Assembly (NCBI RefSeq): GCF_000421585.1
Contig: NZ_ATXH01000005.1
Span: 48,985-112,984, forward strand
Origin: Thermodesulfatator atlanticus DSM 21156
GTDB lineage: Bacteria > Desulfobacterota > Thermodesulfobacteria > Thermodesulfobacteriales > Thermodesulfatatoraceae
DNA: 64,000 nucleotides
Direction: 5' to 3'
Shown: positions 1 to 7,398 of the stretch, piece after piece
Layout of the letters: each line of letters starts with the position of its first letter
Position numbering within the stretch: the stretch's first letter is position 1
The notes under the pieces: model-generated
The model's database searches: none
What the model saw: the letters and a program-made list of their open reading frames with translations, nothing else
Told to the model about the DNA's origin: nothing
Made by a program: the position numbers and the translations under genes

Positions 1-1
1 A

Positions 2-832
2 GGGCTCCTTTATGAAAAAGAAGGGGCTGTGTGGTTTAAGGCTTCTGAGTTCGGGGATGAAAAAGACCGCGTGGTAATAAGGGCTACAGGAGAGCCTACC
101 TACTTTGCCTCAGATATCGCCTATCACTTTAACAAGTTTTTTACCCGTGGTTTTGATGAAGTGGTTGATATTTGGGGCGCTGATCACCACGGCTATATTC
201 CAAGGCTCAAAGCTGTTATCAAGGCCTTTGGCCTTGATGAAAACCGCCTAAAGGTCATTCTCATCCAGATGGTAAACCTTTTAGAAGGCGGCAAGCTTAA
301 GAGCATGTCTACCAGGGCCGGGGAGTTCGTAACCCTGCGGGAGTTAATAGACGAAGTGGGAAAAGACGCCACCAGGTTTATTTTTCTTACCAGACGCGCT
401 GATAGCCCCCTTGATTTTGATGTAGAGCTTGCCAAAAAACAGAGTCGGGAAAATCCGGTCTATTACGTGCAATATGCCCATGCGCGCCTGGCAAGCCTTT
501 TCCGCAAGGCCCATGAAGAAAATATAACTCCGCCTAAACCTGAAGACGCAGAGCTTTCCCTGCTTAAAGAACCCGAAGATTTTACGCTTCTTAAGCTACT
601 TGATTATTTCCCTGATACCATCGAAGCCGCGGCGGCAAAGTTTGAGCCCCATCTTCTTACCTTTTATTTGCTTGACCTGGCTACCGCCCTTCACGATTAC
701 TACACTAAGCACCGCTTTTTAAGTGAAGATTTAGCGCTTTCCAAAGCGCGGCTGGTGCTTGCTAAAGGGGTAAAACAGGTTATAAAAACAGGCCTTAATT
801 TGCTTGGAGTCTCAGCTCCGGAGAAAATGTAA
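2..832 (+). CDS. argS: Arginyl-tRNA synthetase, C-terminal part (5' end outside window)
   Basis: The reading frame is open from the first complete codon at position 2, so the N-terminal half with the HIGH motif lies outside the window. ArgRS charges tRNA-Arg in the cytosol. Visible parts are the end of the class I catalytic core and a KMSKS-equivalent loop (SMSTRAGEFVTL, about nt 303-338). The alpha-helical DALR anticodon-binding domain follows, beginning near ENPVYYVQYAHARL, and the C-terminus GVSAPEKM is typical of the family, so the 3' end is intact. The stop codon TAA overlaps the ATG of the following SPOR gene by one base, suggesting co-transcription and translational coupling. Confidence 0.95.
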   Translation, partial: GLLYEKEGAVWFKASEFGDEKDRVVIRATGEPTYFASDIAYHFNKFFTRGFDEVVDIWGADHHGYIPRLKAVIKAFGLDENRLKVILIQMVNLLEGGKLKSMSTRAGEFVTLRELIDEVGKDATRFIFLTRRADSPLDFDVELAKKQSRENPVYYVQYAHARLASLFRKAHEENITPPKPEDAELSLLKEPEDFTLLKLLDYFPDTIEAAAAKFEPHLLTFYLLDLATALHDYYTKHRFLSEDLALSKARLVLAKGVKQVIKTGLNLLGVSAPEKM

Positions 833-1512
833 TGGCTAAAAAAACTAAGACAAAACGCTTCCAGTTTCAGCTTGGTTGGCCCGGGCTTATTTTTACTTTC
901 GGGCTCCTGATATGCCTTTTTCTCTGGATGTTTGTGCTGGGGTTTTACTTTGGCCAAAAAATGATGGGAAGCCGTATTGCTTCGATGGAATCTCCGGTTA
1001 GCCAAAAAGCCCTTTCTGAGAAAAAAATAGAGCCACCTCCGGTTTACGAAGAGGTAAAACCACCTCCACTGGTAAAAGAGCTGGCCCCTGAAAAAACACC
1101 GAAAGAGACTCTTCCCGAACAGGAAGAAGAAACTAAGCCAGAAGAAAAAACTGCTAAAGTAGAAACTAGTCCCCTGGCAACTAAGCCTGCTCCTAAAAAA
1201 CAGCTAACCAAAACAGCTACCAAAAAAGAAAGACCTCAAGATTCCAAAAAGCCCAAGCAACCTGAAACCTTTTATGCGGTTCAGGTTGCTTCGCTTCGCA
1301 GCGAAAAAGACGCAGAAAAATATGCGCGCTACCTAAGAGACCGAGGCTATGATGCTTTGGTTAAAAGGGTTACTCTCCCGCAGAAGGGGACCTGGTATCG
1401 AGTTTACGTAGGCAGATTCAAGAGCCTTGCAGAAGCGCGCGCTTTTGGAGAAAAATTAAAAGCGCGCGAGAAACTAAAGGCCTTTTACATCCAGAAGATA
1501 ACCGTTCCATGA
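832..1512 (+). CDS. SPOR-domain membrane protein
   Basis: 226 residues. A basic N-terminus is followed by one transmembrane helix (about residues 17-42), a long Pro/Lys/Glu-rich linker (about 55-145) and a C-terminal SPOR domain (about 148-224, starting FYAVQVASLRSEKDAEKYA). SPOR domains bind peptidoglycan stripped of stem peptides at division sites. This architecture (inner-membrane anchor, extended periplasmic linker, SPOR) is that of FtsN/DedD-like proteins, so a role in septation or envelope maintenance is likely but not proven. The start ATG overlaps the argS stop and the stop overlaps the next gene start (1509-1512), indicating a tight operon. Confidence 0.88.
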   Translation: MAKKTKTKRFQFQLGWPGLIFTFGLLICLFLWMFVLGFYFGQKMMGSRIASMESPVSQKALSEKKIEPPPVYEEVKPPPLVKELAPEKTPKETLPEQEEETKPEEKTAKVETSPLATKPAPKKQLTKTATKKERPQDSKKPKQPETFYAVQVASLRSEKDAEKYARYLRDRGYDALVKRVTLPQKGTWYRVYVGRFKSLAEARAFGEKLKAREKLKAFYIQKITVP

Positions 1513-1976
1513 TTCGCAAAGCAAGAATTCACGACGCAAGAGACATCCACCGCTTGATTACCCACTTTGCCAAGACAGGTCGGGTAATCCCCCGCCCTCT
1601 TGCAGAAATCTATGAAAACATCAGGGAGTTTTTTGTCTTTGCCCCTGAGGGGAAAGATCTCATTGCAGGGGCTTGTGCCTTGCATATTTGCTGGGAAGAC
1701 CTGGCAGAGATTCGTTCTTTGGTAGTAAGCGAAGAATATCAAGGCGAAGGAGTAGGAGTCAGGTTGGTAGAAGCCTGTCTTGAAGAAGCCAAAAAGCTTG
1801 GGATCCCGAAAGTCTTCGTACTTACCAACGTCCCTGAATTTTTTCACAAGCTTGGTTTTGAGGATATTGAAAAGAGCGAGCTTCCCCATAAAGTCTGGGC
1901 AGATTGTGTTAAATGCCCTAAGTTTCCAGAATGCGACGAAGAGGCGCTTGTCATTCAGGTGAACGGAAAAGACTAA
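1509..1976 (+). CDS. argA: GNAT N-acetyltransferase, short ArgA-type (N-acetylglutamate synthase)
   Basis: 155 residues forming one GNAT domain. The acetyl-CoA pyrophosphate loop is RSLVVSEEYQGEGVG (about residues 73-87). Near the C-terminus is a Cys cluster, DCVKCPKFPECDE, followed by the strand ALVIQV; this is characteristic of the stand-alone short N-acetylglutamate synthases found in delta-proteobacteria and relatives, which make N-acetylglutamate for arginine synthesis without the kinase-like domain of classical ArgA. The start overlaps the SPOR gene. The stop overlaps, tail to tail by 4 nt, the stop of the minus-strand gene at 1973. Substrate is inferred from family resemblance only. 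Confidence 0.75.
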   Translation: MIRKARIHDARDIHRLITHFAKTGRVIPRPLAEIYENIREFFVFAPEGKDLIAGACALHICWEDLAEIRSLVVSEEYQGEGVGVRLVEACLEEAKKLGIPKVFVLTNVPEFFHKLGFEDIEKSELPHKVWADCVKCPKFPECDEEALVIQVNGKD

Positions 1977-2926
1977 CCGAAAAGCCTTTTGCGTACGCGC
2001 AAGAAGAGATACCCACCTTCAAAAAACAAACATACTGACAAAAAGGCAAGCACTTCCGGGACTATTTTTCCCGAGATAAGCCCTGGTAGCGTAAGGACAA
2101 GATACCCCCAGGAAGCTTTTTCAGCGTCTTTTTCCGGGTAAAGGGTGAGGAATCCTTCGCGTACGAAAAGAAGTGTGATGATGATAGGGATAAGCGGCCA
2201 ATATGCGCCTGCTTTGGGCGCAAGAGCCAACACCAATATTGGCAAAAATAGGCTTGGAAGGATGGTTATAATAGCACTTCTTGAGAGCTTGGGAGCTGCG
2301 GCTTTAAGATAATCAAAGCCAGAAAACCACGTAATAAAAAGCGCTGCCATGCCTAGCAACAGGACCAAATGGCTGATGCCCAAGTACGCCAAAAAGGGAA
2401 GAGAAAAGGCCATTCCTAGCACAAAGACCAGACGTAAGCCCCTTAGGCGCGAAAAATAGGCCCCTAAAAGTAGAAGGGCACTAGAGGTCAAAAGAAACCA
2501 GAAGGCATAGGCAGGAAAGGTAGTAACTGCCACTACCAATGCAGCTACAAACATCTGAATGGTAGTCTTAATTTTGCCAAGCCAGCTTACCGGAAGCGCT
2601 CCGGAAACTTTACGCCGCAGGGAAGAGAGCAAAATTTCCCTAATGATTATGCCCCCTACCAACCAAAGTGGGAGATAGCCAAGGTGAGCAAGAAAAATGT
2701 AGAGGGTCACGATGAAGATTTTGTCTGCAATGGGGTCCAGGAAGGCCCCAAGGGAAGTGGTTCCGTGGCGGCGGGCAAGCTTTCCGTCAAGGTAGTCAGT
2801 AAGCCCCAAGAAAGAACCTATCCCCAGAGCCGCGATTTTGGCTTCCGGCCCTCCATAGAGAAGCAAACAAGGCACAGGCAAAAGGAGTATGCGCAAAAAA
2901 GTAAGGTGATTAGCAGTAATTCTCAT
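1973..2926 (-). CDS. CDP-alcohol phosphatidyltransferase with extra C-terminal membrane domain
   Basis: 317 residues. The N-terminal ~185 residues form a CDP-alcohol phosphatidyltransferase domain: an amphipathic start (NHLTFLRILLLPVPC) and the catalytic signature DYLDGKLAR ... GAFLDPIAD. These enzymes join CDP-diacylglycerol to a polar alcohol at the inner membrane; the resemblance is to PgsA-type phosphatidylglycerophosphate synthases. The spacing between AR and the following G is seven residues, where eight is usual. About 130 residues of further hydrophobic segments follow, making the protein longer than ordinary PgsA (~180). A normal-length paralogue lies at 46925-47455, so this one may use another alcohol. 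Its ATG overlaps the upstream DksA-like stop (2923-2926). Confidence 0.8.
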   Translation of the reverse strand: MRITANHLTFLRILLLPVPCLLLYGGPEAKIAALGIGSFLGLTDYLDGKLARRHGTTSLGAFLDPIADKIFIVTLYIFLAHLGYLPLWLVGGIIIREILLSSLRRKVSGALPVSWLGKIKTTIQMFVAALVVAVTTFPAYAFWFLLTSSALLLLGAYFSRLRGLRLVFVLGMAFSLPFLAYLGISHLVLLLGMAALFITWFSGFDYLKAAAPKLSRSAIITILPSLFLPILVLALAPKAGAYWPLIPIIITLLFVREGFLTLYPEKDAEKASWGYLVLTLPGLISGKIVPEVLAFLSVCLFFEGGYLFLRVRKRLFG

Positions 2927-3318
2927 TCAATGGCTTTTAGCTTTTCCCATTTTTCCTGGCATTCTCGGCAGCGTGCCGCCCATGGCATTATCTCTAAACG
3001 TTTGATGCGAAGCCATTTGCCACAGTCCACACAGCGGCCATACTCCCCTAGCTCAATGCGCAAAAGGGCCTGGTCTATCTCCTCAAGCTCACGTATTTTG
3101 GGCTCAAGCAACCCCAAAAGGGTTTCTTCCTGTAAGTTGAGCAAAGCAAGGTCCTCTTCTTCTTTAACCGTACGTATTAAGTCTTGATATTCTTCTGCTG
3201 CTTCTCTTTCCAGAGTTTCTATCACTTCCCGCCAGAGTTCTTTTTTGCGCTTGAGCAATTTTTCTTTAAAGTATTCGATTTCGTCTTCGGTAAGGGGACG
3301 TCTTTCGGGCTTACCCAT
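2923..3318 (-). CDS. DksA/TraR-family C4 zinc-finger protein
   Basis: 131 residues. A long N-terminal helical region (residues 10-90, charged and coiled-coil-like) is followed by a C4 zinc finger with Cys96, Cys99, Cys117 and Cys120 (CVDC ... CREC). This is the arrangement of DksA/TraR proteins, which insert a coiled coil into the RNA polymerase secondary channel and modulate rRNA or stress promoters. The acidic DxxDxA tip of true DksA is not obvious, so target and mechanism are uncertain. A good ribosome-binding site (GGAGGA) precedes the ATG. It is first in a pair with the overlapping phosphatidyltransferase. Confidence 0.85.
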   Translation of the reverse strand: MGKPERRPLTEDEIEYFKEKLLKRKKELWREVIETLEREAAEEYQDLIRTVKEEEDLALLNLQEETLLGLLEPKIRELEEIDQALLRIELGEYGRCVDCGKWLRIKRLEIMPWAARCRECQEKWEKLKAIE

Positions 3319-3327
3319 GAAATCCTC

Positions 3328-3834
3328 CTAACGTTGCCAGTAAACACGCACTAGTTTGTTGCCTTCTGACCACTTGAAGGTTAGGTCGCCTTTGTAAGCG
3401 CGATAAACAGCGCGTCCTAAGCGTTGGGCCAAATTTTCGGTAGTGGTTTCAATAACGGTTCTTCCGTCTTCTTCGTACATGGAGATAATTTGCTGCAAGG
3501 GGTTATTTTTACGGGCCCTTTCGTATTCGTTGTTTATTACCCTCAGGATCTCATCGCGATGTTTATTAAAGAATTCACCAGAAAGATAGAGATACCCCAT
3601 GGGATAACGGTCAACGGCTTTGCGGCAACCAGGGCACAAATATTTTGGCACAAGGTCACTGTCTTTGAACTCTTGGTAAAATTCTTCGTCAATTAGCCAG
3701 CGTTTATCACGAAAAACGGCGTGACAGCGCGGACATATGGCTTCTCCCGAAGGATATTTCTTAGGGAGATAGGGATCATCAGTGGTTTGAAATTCCTGGG
3801 TCTCTGTGATCCATTTTTTACCTTTTCTGCTCAT
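3328..3834 (-). CDS. Zinc-ribbon protein resembling the BCAM0308 family
   Basis: 168 residues from the ATG at 3834, chosen because GAGGAGG lies just upstream; a longer frame would run into the neighbouring gene. Two CxxC knuckles (CPRC about residue 34, CPGC about residue 67) probably bind one zinc. The C-terminal half (VIETTTENLAQRLGRAVYRA ... VRVYW) resembles the conserved tail of BCAM0308-family proteins as I remember them, which have no established function. A role in RNA or translation is sometimes suggested for such zinc-ribbon proteins, but nothing here proves it. It lies 9 nt upstream of the DksA-like gene in the same orientation, probably in one operon. Confidence 0.65.
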   Translation of the reverse strand: MSRKGKKWITETQEFQTTDDPYLPKKYPSGEAICPRCHAVFRDKRWLIDEEFYQEFKDSDLVPKYLCPGCRKAVDRYPMGYLYLSGEFFNKHRDEILRVINNEYERARKNNPLQQIISMYEEDGRTVIETTTENLAQRLGRAVYRAYKGDLTFKWSEGNKLVRVYWQR

Positions 3835-3847
3835 AGAGACCTCCTCG

Positions 3848-4615
3848 TTAATGTAGTTTGCGGCGGCGTCCAAAACGACTTGCCAGGCGATTTAATAGTT
3901 CTGCAATGGTTTCTGCATAAAGTGGGCCGCCTTTTTCAATGGTTTCTTCCCTTTTAAAGCCCGGCATAATCAAAAGCCTTTTGTTCCTCCCAGGACAAAA
4001 GATAAGCAGTTTTTCTGCCTCTGGTAAGGTGGTTTCTTCATCTAGTTGGGCCTGAAAAATAAGCAGAGGTTTGCGCCATTTTTTTAAATTTTCAAGGATT
4101 TTGAAAGGGTCGCTTTCAGTATTTAAGTTTCTCTTGGCAAGCCACATTTTTCCATCAATGATAGGGCTATCAAGGATAAGGGCAGTTATTTCATGAGGGA
4201 TCTCAGCCGCAAGGTAAAGGGCAACCCCTGCTCCTAAAGACCTTCCCAGAAGAGAAACAGGGCCTTTTCGTCCTCGCTTTGCAAGGGCCTCCCTAAGTGC
4301 AAAAAAGGCCTCTTTGGCGTCTGAAAAAATGTTTTCAAAAGAGACTTCTCCGCTACATCCATGAGCCCCACGGTAGCCAATAAGTACCAAAGAGATATCG
4401 TGAGCTAAGATATTCGCGGCAAAGTCGTGATAATGGTCTAGCGCGTCATTTTCCGCTACAAAGAAAAAGAGAATCGGAGATTTTTCTGAGCCTAAAAACA
4501 AACGCGCAGGTAAAGAACCTCCTTGCAAGGGGATAACCACGTCTTCTGCTCCCTGAGGGGGAGATTCCAAGGGGGTTTTTGGAATTAAATCTGTTAAATT
4601 GGTCTGTCTTTCCAT
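3848..4615 (-). CDS. Alpha/beta-hydrolase-fold protein, catalytic His not evident
   Basis: 255 residues. The fold is recognisable: a nucleophile elbow GRSLGAG (Ser126), an oxyanion-side strand ending VLIGYRGAHGCSG (about 78-89), and an Asp candidate after the strand PLLIFQAQLDEE (Asp202). Where active hydrolases carry the GxxH histidine, the sequence reads LIMPGFKREET, with no His in the loop; the only late histidine is the last residue (255). The protein could be catalytically impaired or use an unusual triad. It resembles the bem46/YqkD-like group of small serine hydrolases. The 5' end overlaps the 3' end of the next upstream gene by 22 nt. Substrate unknown. Confidence 0.7.
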   Translation of the reverse strand: MERQTNLTDLIPKTPLESPPQGAEDVVIPLQGGSLPARLFLGSEKSPILFFFVAENDALDHYHDFAANILAHDISLVLIGYRGAHGCSGEVSFENIFSDAKEAFFALREALAKRGRKGPVSLLGRSLGAGVALYLAAEIPHEITALILDSPIIDGKMWLAKRNLNTESDPFKILENLKKWRKPLLIFQAQLDEETTLPEAEKLLIFCPGRNKRLLIMPGFKREETIEKGGPLYAETIAELLNRLASRFGRRRKLH

Positions 4616-5079
4616 TCTTCTTCCAGGCGTTCTAATTCTTCTTCTCTTTGACGTACTTGTTCTTCCCAGGCTTTACGCCGCTCAAAAAGGGCGACTTCTG
4701 CGGCTATTAAGCGCTCACGAAAGCTAGGATGTGAGAGATAACTAAGGGCAGCCTCCAAGAACCTTTCCTTAAGCTGGGAAAAGATGGCTTCTTTTTCCCT
4801 TTCGTCGATAAAGGTGCGTTCTTTACGGTAACGATAATACACCTTACCTTCTTCTTCGTCCAAAAAAACTTCGTAGAGCTCCCTGCGTGAGAAAGCTTGA
4901 GGGGGTGCTTCGACTACTATTTGAGCAAGCATACCAATCAACCAGCGATCTCCTGCCAGACGGCGGGAATAATCCCAAATTTCAAGCACTAACCCATTGG
5001 AAAGAGAAATTTTTTCAACCAGTTTGCCAGGCCAACGGGGCTCGTGTTTTTTAGAAGGTGGAAACCATTCGTACGGCAC
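4594..5079 (-). CDS. Hypothetical protein, charged C-terminal helix
   Basis: 161 residues, family not recognised. It starts at a GTG with GGAGAG upstream. The N-terminal two thirds is a mixed alpha/beta segment with many aromatic residues (for example LEIWDYSRRLAGDRWLIGM), followed by a strongly charged helix (about residues 118-160, RRKAWEEQVRQREEELERLE) likely to be a coiled coil. No signal peptide or membrane segment is seen. It overlaps the alpha/beta-hydrolase gene downstream by 22 nt and follows the coiled-coil nuclease-like gene by about 10 nt, so the three are probably one transcript. No function is assigned. Confidence 0.6.
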   Translation of the reverse strand: MPYEWFPPSKKHEPRWPGKLVEKISLSNGLVLEIWDYSRRLAGDRWLIGMLAQIVVEAPPQAFSRRELYEVFLDEEEGKVYYRYRKERTFIDEREKEAIFSQLKERFLEAALSYLSHPSFRERLIAAEVALFERRKAWEEQVRQREEELERLEEEWKDRPI

Positions 5080-5089
5080 AATCTCTCCT

Positions 5090-5905
5090 TTATTCTAATT
5101 CGTATGACCAAAAGTAAGCGATATTTCTTTCTTTTAAAAGTTCTTCTATTGATGGCAAAAAATCATGGGCCACGAGAACCAGTAAAGATTCAGAAAAGCC
5201 CTCTTTTTCCGTAATTTTTGAAGCATATTTTTCAAAGCGAGAAATCTCTTTACGTGATGGGCGGACCTTACATTCCCCTAAAATAAGGATTTCTTTAGTG
5301 TTTTTCTTGGCTTTGCCATAAATATTTATCTGGATGTCTTTGCGCCCGATGCGGAAATAACGTCTTATAAGACGACCTTCTACCTTGAGTCCATATCTAT
5401 CCTTAAGAAGGCGCGGAAGCTCTTTGTAAGTTTTATTTTCAAGGCTATATCCCACAGAATTAGAAATCCCTTCCAGACGATCTTCTACCCTTTCAAGACG
5501 CACTTCAAAGGCATCCATGCGCCTTACTAGCTGGGCAATCTCTTGCTCAGTACGCTTCTGGGCTTCGGTGAGCTCTTTTACGGCAATTTCAAGTGCACTG
5601 ATACGTTCTTCTGATTTTTTCTGAGCCTCAGTGAGTTCCTGAATAGACTGCCAGACCCTGGCAAAATTTTCGTTATTTCTTTTCTCAAAGTCTAAAAGCC
5701 TTTTTTCAATATGCTTCTGAGCCTCGGTGAGCTCTTTGATTGACTTTCCAAGGTCTCTGACTATTTCTTTTAATTCGTTGAATTCTTTTTTAGTAACAGA
5801 CTCTTCGCGCTGGCGTTCGAACTCTTCAAGCAGGTTTAGGAGAACACGCCTTAGCTGTGGATCTACGTTTTCTAATTCTTTTATAAAAGCAACGCTTACT
5901 GGCAT
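5090..5905 (-). CDS. Coiled-coil protein with C-terminal PD-(D/E)xK nuclease-like domain
   Basis: 271 residues. Residues ~20-150 form a long coiled coil with three copies of a unit reading ELTEAQK (about residues 58, 90 and 112). The C-terminal ~110 residues carry a nuclease-like core: an Asp in GRKDIQINIYG, then EILILGECKV (the ExK element), then KEISRFEKYA. This layout matches the DUF3782/PD-(D/E)xK proteins common in thermophiles and cyanobacteria, whose role is unknown; they are often multicopy and sometimes linked to mobile DNA. A GATAAT hexamer 8 nt upstream of the ATG could give a nearly leaderless mRNA. Confidence 0.7.
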   Translation of the reverse strand: MPVSVAFIKELENVDPQLRRVLLNLLEEFERQREESVTKKEFNELKEIVRDLGKSIKELTEAQKHIEKRLLDFEKRNNENFARVWQSIQELTEAQKKSEERISALEIAVKELTEAQKRTEQEIAQLVRRMDAFEVRLERVEDRLEGISNSVGYSLENKTYKELPRLLKDRYGLKVEGRLIRRYFRIGRKDIQINIYGKAKKNTKEILILGECKVRPSRKEISRFEKYASKITEKEGFSESLLVLVAHDFLPSIEELLKERNIAYFWSYELE

Positions 5906-5944
5906 ATTTCTAAATTATCCTATGGAAAAGTGAATGTGTCCATT

Positions 5945-5972
5945 AAAAGCGGGAGGAACCCCTCCCGCTTTT
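5945..5972. terminator. Bidirectional intrinsic terminator
   Basis: A perfect 12-bp stem (AAAAGCGGGAGG, loop AACC, complementary arm to 5972) flanked by A and T runs on both sides. It lies just after the stop of the minus-strand purH gene and before the start of the next minus-strand gene, so it should mainly end purH transcription. Confidence 0.9.
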
Positions 5973-5977
5973 TTTAA

Positions 5978-7273
5978 TTAATGCTTGAACACACGTTGTC
6001 CGGTAAACACCATAGCCACCGGGGGATCAGCTTCGTTGCATGCCTCAATTGATTCCCAGTCTCTTATTGATCCTCCTGGCTGAATAATGGCAGAAATCCC
6101 TTCTTTTATGGCTACATCTACGGCATCCCTGAAGGGGAAAAAGGCATCAGAGACCATAACAGAGCCCGGAAGCCCGGCTCTTTTGGCCTTGGTTTCTTCG
6201 TCGATTTCTATTTTTTGGGCTTCAGGACGCAGCCCTTTTCTTATTTCAAGCTCAAGCTGTTTGTAAGGGATACCGTAGCGGTCATAACACAAAAGATCTG
6301 CATATTTTACGTAGGCCTTAAAAATTGCTATCTCAGTGACTCCCACGCGATCCTGCTCTCCTGTGCCAATCGCCACTGTGCAGAGATCTTTTACAAAAAG
6401 AACCGAGTTAGACGTAACCCCTATTTCCACGGCCCAGCCAAAAATCATGTCTTCTATTTCGCGTTGGGTGGGCTCCCTTTTGCAACGCACTTCTTCCCCG
6501 TTTGGTTTTTTGGCCACGGCGGGCTTTAAGTCTTCAGGGCCTCTTACTTTATTTACCTGCGACTGCTGAACTATGATGCCTCCGTCCATAAGGCTTTTGA
6601 ATTCTACCACCTTTTTGCCCCAGTATTCCTCAAGGCGATCAATGCGTTTAATACGAATAATGCGTAAGTTTTTGCGTTTTTTAAGGATTTCTACCGCACC
6701 TTCCTCGTACTCAGGGGCTGCCACTACCTCGAAATATTCTTTACTAATGGCTTCAGCACAGGCCTTGTCCACCGGGCGATTAAGGGCAATGGCCCCGCCA
6801 AAAGCAGCGATGCGGTCAGCCCGGAAAGCCCTTATGAAAGCTTCTTCAATGGTTTCGCCATGAGCTACCCCGCAGGGGTTGTTGTGTTTTACGATGACAC
6901 AGGCAGGTTTGCGTGCAAGATAACGCAAAACGTTTAAAGAATTGTCAACGTCTGTGAGATTGGTTTTGCTGGGATGCTTCCCAAACTGGAGCATGTCTTC
7001 TTCGGAAAGGGAAGAAACAAGCCCCCAGCCAGGTTCGATGTATTCACACTCTCCTAGTACTAAATTGCCGCCAACAAGCTCGTATAAGGCTGCTTCCTGG
7101 TCGGGGTTTTCTCCGTAACGTAGGCCTCGTTCTTCAATCACTCCAGGTTCCACTTCGATTTTCCAGGTGCGTTTGCGATAAGTAAGGGTTTGGTCTCCAA
7201 AAATAAGCTTGATTTCTGAAGGGAAATGATCCCCAACAATGGTACGATACATTTTTTTGATATCTTCGCTCAC
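5978..7273 (-). CDS. purH: Stand-alone AICAR transformylase (PurH without the IMP cyclohydrolase domain)
   Basis: 431 residues, starting at GTG with AAAGGAGGGG upstream. The protein matches only the AICAR formyltransferase part of PurH: the active-site segment VKHNNPCGVA (about residues 128-137), SNSVLFVKD and GSVMVSDAFFPFRDAVD near the end, and the C-terminus MVFTGQRVFKH. It transfers a formyl group from 10-formyl-THF to AICAR in purine synthesis. Ordinary bacterial PurH is ~510-530 residues and begins with an MGS-like IMP cyclohydrolase domain, which is absent here; the first ~45 residues are not that domain. IMP cyclohydrolase must be encoded elsewhere. Confidence 0.88.
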   Translation of the reverse strand: MSEDIKKMYRTIVGDHFPSEIKLIFGDQTLTYRKRTWKIEVEPGVIEERGLRYGENPDQEAALYELVGGNLVLGECEYIEPGWGLVSSLSEEDMLQFGKHPSKTNLTDVDNSLNVLRYLARKPACVIVKHNNPCGVAHGETIEEAFIRAFRADRIAAFGGAIALNRPVDKACAEAISKEYFEVVAAPEYEEGAVEILKKRKNLRIIRIKRIDRLEEYWGKKVVEFKSLMDGGIIVQQSQVNKVRGPEDLKPAVAKKPNGEEVRCKREPTQREIEDMIFGWAVEIGVTSNSVLFVKDLCTVAIGTGEQDRVGVTEIAIFKAYVKYADLLCYDRYGIPYKQLELEIRKGLRPEAQKIEIDEETKAKRAGLPGSVMVSDAFFPFRDAVDVAIKEGISAIIQPGGSIRDWESIEACNEADPPVAMVFTGQRVFKH

Positions 7274-7398
7274 GGGACCCCTCCTTTTAATTTTTTCTAA
7301 ACATAGGCCTACCTCAAACTAGAAATTTTCTCAAATGCTATTTTTATGGAGCAAATCGTTTTATAATGCCTTGCATTCAGGTATAGAAGGAGTAAGCC

